Assembly: GCA_963682055.1 (NCBI GenBank)
Contig: OY821741.1
Coordinates: 19,459,211-19,523,210, forward strand
DNA length: 64,000 bases
Reading direction: 5' to 3'
From: Primula veris
Taxonomy: Eukaryota > Streptophyta > Magnoliopsida > Ericales > Primulaceae
The notes beneath the pieces were generated by a model. The model worked only from the letters and a program-made list of their open reading frames with translations. It did not search any database and was not told the DNA's origin. Below are positions 55,601-64,000 of the stretch, one piece after another. Made by a program: the position numbers and the translations under genes. The stretch's first letter is position 1. Each line of letters opens with the position of its first letter.

Positions 55601-57078
55601 GAAATTAACTACACTGAGTTATTTTCTCCAGTCGTAAAATTGATGATTGTTCGGCTATTGTTGAGTATTGTTATAAATGAGAATCTTCATCTTAAGCAAT
55701 TTGATGTGAAAACTGCTTTTCTACACAGAGATTTTGAAGAAGAGATTTACATGCTACAACCTGAAGACTTTGCTGAAAAGGGAAAAGAGAGACTGGTATG
55801 CAAACTAAAGAATAGCTTGTACGGGCTAAAACAAGCACCGCAGCAGTAGTACAAAAAGTTGGACAGTTTCATGGTGGATACCGGTTTTGAGAGGAGTGAT
55901 AGTGATCACTGCTGTTTCGTGAAGAGATTCAAAAAAAGTTCATACGTCATACTACTTCTATGGGTAGATAACATGTTGCTAGCCGGGTCGAGTCTTGTAG
56001 AAATCAACAAGGTAAATGAACAGTTGGTAAAACACTTTGAAATGAAGGATTTGGGAGCCGCAAATCAGATCCTCGGTATGAGGATCTCCCAAGGAAGGGA
56101 TGAGTCTTTGTTTCTGACACAAGCTGAGTATGTGAAGAAAGTGTTGGCTCGGTTCAGTATGAGTGATGCCAAAGCTATAGGCAAACCCCTAGCCGCACAC
56201 TTTAACTTGTCGAAGGACCAATCACCCTCGGACGAGAAAGAAAAGGATCGTATGTCAAACATACCCTACGCCTCAGTAATTGGTAACTTGATGTACGCTA
56301 TGGAGTGTACAAGACCGGGCATTGCCCATGCAGTGGGAGTTGTCAGTCGTTACATTAGTAATCCGGGTAAGCACCATTGGGAAGCTGTGAAGTGGATATT
56401 GAGATATCTCTCGGGTACAGTGAATTCGGCATTATGTTTTCGAAAGTCCTCGGAAGGTCTGCATGGCTATGTTGATGCTGACATGGCCGGTGATCTGCAT
56501 AGCCAAAATAACACAACATGATGTGTTTGTACCTACGGTGGTACTGCTGTGAGTTGGACGTCTAAGATACAAAAGATTATTGCACTGTTGACCATATAAG
56601 CTGAGTACATTGGGGTGACGGAAGCAAGTAAAGAGATCATTTGGTTGCAAGGTTTCTTAGAGGAGCTCGGTCAGAAAACCGACAAGGGAGTTCTGCACTA
56701 TGATAGTCAAAGTGTAGTTCAGCTAGGTAACAATCCTGTATTCCATTCACGTACCAAGCATATATAGATCCGTTACCATTTCATCTGGGCTGTTCTAGAT
56801 GATGGAATCTTTGTGCTAGAAAAGATTGAGGGCGCCAAGAACCCCGCCGACATGCTAACGAAGACTGATACAATCGACAAACTTAGGCCATGCTCGACCT
56901 CAGTAGGACTCCGAGATTGAAACTCAGGGTCGCCACTACAGTGAATAATGAGTAACTTGAAAAGAGTACTAATTATTTTACAAGGATACCGATGGAAGCA
57001 TTCTGCTCGGAGGAGCACAGTGAGTTCGGTGGTCGGGGATAATCATAGTTCTTTTGAAGCACTCGACATTTGACTCCA

Positions 57079-57088
57079 TGTGGGAGAT
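57079..57088 (+). promoter_or_regulatory. Polypurine tract of outer copia
   Basis: TGTGGGAGAT directly precedes the 3' LTR start TGTTGATTTGTGG, the classic copia arrangement. Confidence 0.8.
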
Positions 57089-57429
57089 TGTTGATTTGTG
57101 GAGCCAAATGCCTTTTGGTCATGTTCACTTATTATCCCAAATCACTTCAAATTGCAATAAGGCCCGCTATGGGTTCTATATATATGCCCCACTAATCTTT
57201 TATAATAAAAATCACATATTCGAGAGAGCACTATAGAGAGATAGTTCTATTTGTGAGAGAACCATAACTTTGTGATCGAGCTTTACGTTGTAATCCTTCC
57301 TATAATATATATATATAAACGCCACCTGCAACGGCTCGGATACGTAGCCATTTTTTATGAACTCCGTTATTAAAGTGTGTGTGCGATTTACATTCTTATC
57401 TTTATTTAAGTACATCTGATTTCCTAACA
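57089..57429 (+). repeat. 3' LTR of outer copia
   Basis: 341 bp, ending GATTTCCTAACA, followed by GTTTG. It retains the part near the 3' end that is missing from the left LTR. Confidence 0.92.
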
Positions 57430-57993
57430 GTTTGTTGACCAATGAGATGCCCGGTTTACTCGCTTTGCTTTTACGGAGCTTACTCCATTTAATATGTAGT
57501 TTTACAAAGTTAATAGCTTTTCAGTTTAAGTTTGTATTCCTACTATAGATGAATCCTTTGCATGACCGTTCCCATCAATTTTGCAATATTATCACAGAAG
57601 AAAAAAAGATTGAACCTATTTACCTATATTAGAGAAAAGATATATAATTTTCAAAGAAAAATTTGCACGTATAAACCAAAAAAATGTGAATAGACCTAAC
57701 ATAGCGTCACATACAAGCCAGTTTAGGCGTATTTTTTTTCTTAATCTATGGCATAATAGAATAGTTTTTTCCACTGAAACAGATACAAATAAATCGAGCA
57801 AGAACTATCATTTGTGGAATTCATGAAAGTAAAGAGGAAAACTAATAGAAATCCTAAAAAAATATATCTTCATAAATATTGAAATAAAAATAACTACAAT
57901 ATAACACTTTCTTTCTACAATATAACTCTAAAACTATACAACTTAATCGAAGATTCGAACTTCATCACTAAATTCTATTTAACCTGAAAGAGT
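57430..57993. other. AT-rich spacer, no gene seen
   Basis: Nothing coding is supported. AGAGT (57989-57993) is the expected target flank of copia-4; its partner lies beyond the window. Confidence 0.5.
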
Positions 57994-58508
57994 TGTTGGT
58001 TTCCGTGTACGAAATAACAATTAAACAATAATAAAGGACTAAAAAGAAATAATCAAAAACCAGTGTAATCTTTATTAATTCATAATTGAAACTGAAATTA
58101 CAGATTACAACATGTGCGTACTGAATAGAAATTAAAACAAACGTTATTCAGATTATTATCAATTAATAATCTGATGTATTGAATTGCAATAAATAGAAAC
58201 TGCCGGACTGGAAAGTATAAACTTAACAGCCGGACTGTTCTGATTGAAATCGAAATTACATAACTGAATTGAAACTATTCTAATTACAGAATTAAATTAC
58301 AGAATTGAAATTACAGAACAGAAACAGTATTTTAAAGAAATTACAGAAAGGTAAAAACATAATTGAAAAATTACAGCTAAGTACAGCAAATTAAAATACT
58401 GAAATAAAATTGCATAATTGAAAAGACAAAAATATAAATTACAGAATTTAAAATTGCGGTAATTAAAATACAGAATTGAAAAGACGAGGCGACTGTAAAC
58501 AATCTGCC

Positions 58509-58523
58509 TTTAACCGATATTCG
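58509..58523 (-). promoter_or_regulatory. Putative priming-complement segment in copia-4 LTR
   Basis: The plus strand reads TTTAACCGATATTCG, in the same context (after a GACGAGG..ACTG stretch and before a CACC stretch) as TTAAACGATATTT in copia-2. The partner site would lie outside the window, next to the 5' LTR. Confidence 0.4.
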
Positions 58524-59121
58524 CCCAACCACCTTAAAGTTTCTGGTTGCCTTGGCGCTTCGATCCCAAGGTACAACGTCTCAGATGACACGTCGGAAAC
58601 TGGCGACGAGTCAAGGTCGAGCTGTTGGTAGGTGGTTCTCTCTTTTTCTAATATGCTACGGAAAATTACGAATGCTGTTTTTTCAGAATGTAAAAGTGTG
58701 TTTAGAGAGTGTGGGAGAGCTGCCTACTTATAGACTAAGCTGAAATCTCAGCCATAATGGTCACTTAATTCAGTTTTCAAAACTGCTGAATTAATGATGC
58801 AATTATTCTCATTTAATTGAATCAGTTATAAGCTTGCTGGAATTTTTGGTACTGTTTTGTTATTATTCAAAACTCTCAGACTTTCTTGGAACCAGAACCA
58901 GAAACAGAACATTCGCCAAGTCCCAAGTCCCAAGTCCCTCGCCCGCGACCCGCGACCTGTGTCCGAGCCCGAGACCAAGCGAGCGCGCACGCGTGTGGTA
59001 CACTTGCCTACACACACACCTATGAGGCTACACATTTTTACCACTCTCTAGTGGTCAATATGTATATAAACTATTCAAAATAGTTTTGCCTCTTTGATAT
59101 GGGATAATCATTTGGGTGGCT

Positions 59122-60244
59122 TGTTAGGACCAGATTTCTGGTCTAAATATTGTTAATTGTCTATTGGTTTTTACTAAATAAATCCTAACTGTTATAAAGA
59201 ACTAAGACAGGATTGACAGGTTCCAAGTACCAGTTGCAACCTCAGTTACAACCTACTAAGTTAGTAGTATTAGGTTTCAAGTACTGGTTGCAACCTTAGT
59301 TACAACCTGTGGTGACAGGTTTCAAGTACCAGTTACAACCTCAGTTGCAACCACAGTTCAACCTGCTGTTAAAACAGAATTCTGTCTTGTTTCATTATTC
59401 TACATTACTACTTGTTTAATGTTAATCATTTGTTTTAAAGTATGTAGGATATATTCTCATAAGGTCTTAAAAACGTGTATATGTGTTTATTGAGAATATT
59501 AATGTGTTAAGGAAAGATGTTTTATAAAAGATATAAAGAGATTAGTTTATAAGGGTATGTTTCCTTTTAATATATATATCTCTATTCTTATGCTTGTCCT
59601 TATCACTTGTATCAATCTTTTGATTCTTATAATATTCAGTAAAGATATGTATAAAGATTGATTGATATGTGGAGTTAAATGTTTCATATGTTTATGAAAA
59701 GATATTATCTTTAAAAGATCATATCTTTATATGTTTCCTTTCAAAGGAAAAGATTAACTCCTACTTTCAAGTGTGTTACTAAACAGGTATTAATCAAAGA
59801 TGATTAGAGTCAATCCATGCTGAAGAATCTCGTGATACTTGGAGAGATTGAAGCTAATCAACCAAGTCAAAAGCAATCAAAAGATATTGAAGATAGAAGA
59901 TTGTTTTTACTTGTTTATATACTTAGTAACTTAAGCTTGTAAAGGCGTGTGTTCTAAATTATAAAGAACTTATTTTCTAGAGAGAATACACGTGAGCTTT
60001 AAAAAGAAAACAATGGTGGGATGCCATTGATTTATAAGTGATAGTTATAGAGTAGGAGCAATATAGTGATAGGCAGAAAAACATAGAGGGAGTCTAAGTT
60101 TTTCATTAAGACTTGAGTCATATATTGTAAGCTTTTTATAATATCATAATCTGGGTAAGTGCCCCGGAGACGTAGCCTAGTTAGGTGAACTCCGTTGTTA
60201 AATGTGCGTGTGAATTATTTCCAAGTACATTTAATTTTAAAACA
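59122..60244 (+). mobile_element. Probable solo LTR nested in copia-4 LTR
   Basis: The block opens TGTTAGGACCAG and closes CATTTAATTTTAAAACA. Its 3' part contains GGAGACGTAGCCTAGTTAGG followed by TGAACTCCGTTGTTAAATG, very like the 3' end of the outer copia LTR (CGTAGCCATT..GAACTCCGTTATTAAAG). The flanking 5-mers (TGGCT, GTTCT) do not match, so boundaries and the solo-LTR reading are uncertain. Confidence 0.4.
59215..59365. repeat. Minisatellite, GGTTTCAAGTACCAGTTGCA type
   Basis: Three degenerate copies of a unit of about 45-60 bp contain CAGTTGCAACCTCAGTTACA. A related 49-bp direct repeat (CACTTGGTTCCAACTGCAGT) lies at 60260-60350. Confidence 0.75.
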
Positions 60245-60610
60245 GTTCTGTCCATTAATACACTTGGTTCCAACTGCAGTTCCAACCTCACTTGGAACCT
60301 TATACACTTGGTTCAAACTGCAGTTCCAACCTCACTTGGAACCTTACTGCAAAACTGCATCTAGAACAACGGATAGGAATTTCATGGCTTCTCCATCCAT
60401 TTGTTTTCCCACTTCCTCTCCCAAAATTCTAGATTTCACCTCTCAATGGTCCAAATTCGGAGCCAATTTCCATTCACACTCATTCACCGAAGCTTGTGAC
60501 ACAAGCTACTCAAATCACTTGAGTACGGGGTCTAAACTTTATATTCTTGACCAAACTTTTAGACTCGTGACCAATTTGGAAAACACCATGTTTCATGGTT
60601 TTTTCCAACA

Positions 60611-60625
60611 ATCCCCCACATGAAT
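60611..60625 (-). promoter_or_regulatory. Polypurine tract of copia-4
   Basis: The minus strand reads ATTCATGTGGGGGAT, then TGTTGGAAAAAACC of the LTR. Confidence 0.8.
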
Positions 60626-61155
60626 GCAATTGGCTCGAAAGACCATGCCCTAAATGCAAATCAAGAGAATAGAAAAATTTCACTACCTAAGGTCAGGTAG
60701 CGCGCGCCTTGAACCAGCCGTAGCGTAGTTTTATCCGGAATACTACTATTAGGTAGCATAGATGCTTTGAACCCTTTAGCTTTGTGTATCCCAGCATGAT
60801 ACCCGCATAGTGCCCTTTCTACCCACGTACTAGGCCTTTTAGTTGTTGTCCATATTTGGCCTGGACTGCCTTGGCAACTTCAACTGAGTGCTCTAGTGAT
60901 TTAGCCCAAGCTCATCACATGGTACCGTCCTTACACACTCGTTATAGGTGGTTCCAAGTCGAAGGTGTCCTGACTCACCTTACTCGACCGTCGAGTTACT
61001 TGGATCAATAAGAGCCTCAAGCTCACCCTTACAATGGTACCGGTCTATTACTCTGTCATCGCGGAAAATGGGCTAGGAACTACTGCTTCCCGAGTGCTTT
61101 GTTCGGTTGCCCTCATAGTTCAGTTTCCCTTTGAACCTAGCAGGAAAGATTCCAT
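60626..61155. other. Conserved 3' tail of copia-4
   Basis: Non-coding, but clearly homologous to 38200-38720 of copia-2 (for example TAGCGCGCGCCTTGAACC and TACTAGGCCTTTTAGTTGTT occur in both). Conservation of non-coding sequence suggests an RNA-level role or recent common origin. Confidence 0.6.
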
Positions 61156-63993
61156 TTAGGTTGGGTTGCCTATGGGGGGGGCCACCAATTTAATGGGTTT
61201 TAATCCCATTCCGTTCGATGATGCCTCGACTCCTACTTGTGTCAGGCCTTTTGTTAATGGATCCGCTATGTTTTCCTTTGATCTCACAAAATATAAGGAT
61301 ACCACACCGTTGGATAACAATTCTCTTACGGATTTATGTCTCTGACGTATATGTCGAGACTTTCCATTATACATATGATCCTGAGCCCACGCAATAGCTG
61401 ATTGACTATCACAATGCATGCTTACTACGGGAACAGGTTTTGGCCACATTGGAATTCCTTCCAAAAGACTTCTCAGCCAGTCTGCCTCCTCGGTTGCTAA
61501 GTCTAATACTATGAATTCAGATTCCATAGTTGACCTTGCGATACACGTATGTTTGGAGGATCTCCAAGACACAGCAGCTCCTCCCACTATAAACACATAT
61601 CCACTCGTGGACCTTGTGCTATTGGAGTCTGATATCCAGTTGGCATCTGAGTACCCTTCCAGTACCGCTGGATATCTTGTATAGTGCAGCCCGTAATCGG
61701 CTGAAAACCTCATATATCTGAGAAGTTTCATGATGGCCTTCCAGTATTCCTCATTCGGATTGCTGGTGTACCTGCTCAGTCTACTCACTGAGTTTGCTAT
61801 ATATGGTCTAGTACAATTCATTATATACATGAGAATGCCTATAACCTGAGAGAACTCCAATTGATTCACACTCTTACCGAAATTCTTTTTCAGGTTATAG
61901 TTTAACTCAATTGGGGTTCTTGACATCGCCTTACTGCCATTGTCAAACTTGTCTAGTACTTGTTTAACATAATGAATTTGTGAAAAGGCATACCCCTCTA
62001 ATGTTTTGGTAATCTTCATACCAAGTATTACATCAGCTATACCCAGATCCTTCATATCGAAGTGTTGTCACAACATTTTCTTTGTGGAGCTGATCCTATC
62101 AGTACTCCCAATTATAATCATGTCATCCACATAAAGACAGACTACGACATAGTTTCTTCCACTTCCTTTACTGTAGAAACATTTATCGCACTCATTAATG
62201 CGAAAACCGTTTGATAGCATAATTCTATCAAACTTCTCGTGCCATTGCTTTCGTGCTTGTTTGAGTCCATATAGAGACTTTACAAGTTTGCACACTTGGT
62301 GCTCTTTACCAGGAACTACAAACCCTTCCGGTTGTTCCATGTAAATTTCTTCTTCCAGTTCTCCATTTAGAAATGCCGTCTTGACATCCCTTTGATGTAT
62401 TTCCATATCAAACAAAGCTGCGAGAGCAATGACAATTCGGATAGACGTTTTCCTAGAGACAGGAGTATACGTGTCAAAATAATTGACACCTTCAGTTTGC
62501 CTGAAGCCTTTGACTACAAGTCTCGTCTTGTATTTATCAATCGTGCCATCAACCCTTAACTTCCTCTTGAAGATCCACTTGTGACCTAGGGGCTTACATC
62601 CTGGCGGAAGATCCACTAGTTTCCAAGTGTGGTTTTGAATGATTGACTGAATCTTATTTTGGATAGCTTCTTCCCAATATTGGGAATCTGTTGTTGACAT
62701 AGCTTGTTTATATGTCACCGGTTCGCCTTCAACCATAAAGGTTAAGAAATCAGGTCCAAAAGAAGTTTCCTTCCTTGCCCTTTTCCTACGCTGAGGCTCT
62801 TCCTCTTCCTCTGTTGGTTCACTTACCCCCACATTTCCTTCACTGTTCAACTCATGAGTTGGTATAGATGCAAGTAATTTACGGGGAAAGATATCTTCAA
62901 TTAAAGAGGCCTATCGGCTTTCCATATACGTATCTACATGCACATCGGGATTGTCCGACTTGTGTACGAGAAACTGATATGCACTACTATTATGTGCATA
63001 TCCGATGAACACACGGTCCACCGTTTTAAGACCAATTCTCATCCTCTTAGGAGTGGGAACTAGGACCTTTGCGAGACAACCCCAAACCCGCAGGTTCTTA
63101 TAACTAGATTGATGACCTTTCCATAACTCATATGGAGTCTTATCTCGCTTCTTATGTGGTAACTTGTTTAAAACATAGTTTACGAAAAGTATCGCTTACC
63201 CCCACATGTTCTGGGGTAACCCAGAACTGATTAGCATAGCATTCATCATTTCCTTTAGCGTTCTATTTTTATGCTCGGCAACCCCATTTTGCTCGGGAGT
63301 GTATGGGACCGTGGTTTGATGTATAATGCCGCTTTCAGTGCGTATTTGCTCAAACGGTGATTCAAATTCACCGCCTCTATCACTTCTCAATGTAATAATT
63401 TTTCTATTGAGTTGATTTTTAACTTCAGTCTTATAAAGAGCGAATTTCTCTACTACTTCGTCTCTACTTCTCATTAAGTAAACATAACAGTATTTAGTTC
63501 AATCATCTATAAATGTGATAAAGTACTTTTTCCCTCCTCGTGTTTGTATAAACTTTAAGTCACATACATTCGTGTGTATTAGACCAACAGGTTCACTTTC
63601 TCGTTCAACAAGTTGAAACGATGATTTCGTTAATTTTGCCTCCACACATATCTCACATTTGTGTTGTTTATTAAAGACAAAATTTGGTATTAGTTTTAGT
63701 GATATTAATTTCTTTAACAAATTATAATTCACGTGACCTAATCTACCATGCCACAAATGAAATGACTCAAATAAATAAGCAAAATTAGAATTTTTATTAT
63801 TGGCCTCTTGGGCAACAGTCATTACAATATTAGTGCTAGCCTCAGCTTTAGCACCTTTATTGGGAGCAGGTGTCCCTACGTTTAACTTGAACATGTCGTT
63901 AGTCATATAGCCACGGCCTACATAGACACCATTTTTGGTGATTACAATTTTATCAGATTGAAAAACAAGCTTGCACCCATTCTTCACCATCAC
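61156..63993 (-). pseudogene. Pol of copia-4, one frame with four nonsense codons, partial
   Basis: The reading frame is continuous from the window edge to the stop at 61156. In order it holds the pre-integrase part (LWHGRLGHVNYNLLKKL), integrase (LIHTNVCDLK, LRSDRGGEF, PYTPEQNGVAEHKN), RT ([30 protein letters not shown]) and RNase H ([34 protein letters not shown]). In-frame stops are at 63499-63501, 63196-63198, one in 62880-62930, and 62068-62070. All look like single-base changes. The 5' part lies outside the window. It is related to the copia-3 polyprotein, notably at the RNase H end. Confidence 0.9.
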
Positions 63994-64000
63994 AGATCCG

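Larger units (their letters stand above)
47000..56920 (+). pseudogene. gag-pol of outer copia, interrupted and mutated
   Basis: ATG at 47000 starts gag (AHVIEKFDGKDFTFWRMQIE), which is cut at 47104 by copia-3 and resumes at 53104. Gag continues at 53212-53661. The zinc knuckle CYNCQDMGHFAHE lies near 53735-53770, with the last Cys codon changed to TGA. The protease site LWILDSGASFHTTP lies near 53868-53910. Integrase follows at 54273-55150, with HSDVWG and LRSDNGGE kept and a stop right after the latter. RT lies at 55289-56100 with QFDVKTAFLH, but the catalytic box reads WVDN in place of YVDD. RNase H runs to about 56900 (AEYIGVTEASKEIIWLQ). It is inactive. Confidence 0.88.
46678..57429 (+). 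mobile_element. Outer Ty1/copia element, split by copia-3
   Basis: LTRs lie at 46678-46942 and 57089-57429, with a perfect duplication GTTTG (46673-46677 and 57430-57434). A polypurine tract TGTGGGAGAT (57079-57088) precedes the right LTR, so the element reads on the plus strand. Without the insert it is about 4.75 kb. The coding region is interrupted by copia-3 inside gag and also carries many stops. The reverse transcriptase and integrase style resembles the Tnt1-like (Tork) group. Confidence 0.92.
57994..60610 (-). repeat. 3' LTR of copia-4, with probable nested insert
   Basis: It starts TGTTGGTTTCCGTG and ends TTTTTTCCAACA on the plus strand. The 2.6-kb length is much more than the roughly 0.5 kb of copia-2, and a block at about 59122-60244 looks like a separate LTR, so the true LTR is shorter. 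It holds TTTAACCGATATTCG (58509-58523) and AAGGTACAACGTCT (58568-58581), both shared with copia-2. Confidence 0.7.
57994..64000 (-). mobile_element. Ty1/copia retrotransposon (copia-4), 3' part, runs off the window
   Basis: A 3' LTR at 57994-60610 is preceded, on the sense strand, by a polypurine tract (ATGTGGGGGAT), a conserved 3' tail (60626-61155) and pol reading on the minus strand to the window end. The 3' tail and LTR are homologous to copia-2. Pol is one continuous frame with a few nonsense codons, so this copy died recently in comparison with copia-2. Confidence 0.88.

Overview
The window looks like repeat-rich intergenic DNA from a flowering plant, probably a dicot. It is AT-rich, it carries LTR retrotransposons of the plant Ty1/copia and Ty3/gypsy (Tat) types, small CACTA and hAT elements with their target-site duplications, and a plant-type hAT transposase. 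I see no intact host gene. The only long intact reading frame is the polyprotein of a young copia element at 48361-52356 on the minus strand.

Layout. 1-7330: AT-rich DNA with scraps of a degenerate spliced gene (about 207-1086), a foldback element, two CACTA-type MITEs with perfect 3-bp duplications, and a hAT-like non-autonomous element. 7331-13530: an old copia element (copia-1, minus strand, duplication ATATT). 13531-15778: AT-rich DNA with Helitron-like ends, a minisatellite and an inverted-repeat unit. 15779-31779: a 16-kb Tat-lineage gypsy element (minus strand) whose 3' half carries a cluster of small genes in the opposite orientation, plus a 72-bp tandem array. About 31805-36453: a degenerate hAT transposase gene. 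37699-44542: a decayed copia element (copia-2, minus strand, duplication AATAA). 44543-46677: a 32-bp hairpin minisatellite interrupted by a third CACTA MITE. 46678-57429: an old copia element on the plus strand (duplication GTTTG), split inside its gag gene by the young copia-3 (47105-53098, minus strand, duplication AGATG). 57994-64000: the 3' part of copia-4 (minus strand), which runs off the window and belongs to the same family as copia-2.

The most interesting signal is at the copia priming sites. In copia-3 and copia-2 the place where a tRNA primer-binding site should lie holds no tRNA-like motif. Instead it holds an exact reverse complement (14 and 13 bases) of a segment inside the element's own LTR. 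The copia-4 LTR has the related segment at the matching place. This suggests a copia lineage whose RNA folds back to form, or replace, the reverse-transcription primer, in the manner of yeast Tf1. The second notable structure is the antisense cassette in the Tat element: at least four small coiled-coil-like frames, three with a TATA-like box about 95-115 bp upstream, and a larger spliced gene resembling the plant 'putative gypsy type transposon' domain family (PF04195).

Order of events inferred from nesting: copia-3 went into the outer copia, and the CACTA MITE went into the minisatellite. Copia-3 is the youngest retroelement: its two LTRs differ by about seven substitutions and one 20-bp repeat unit, counted by eye. 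All domain and lineage names come from motif recognition by eye; no database search was run.
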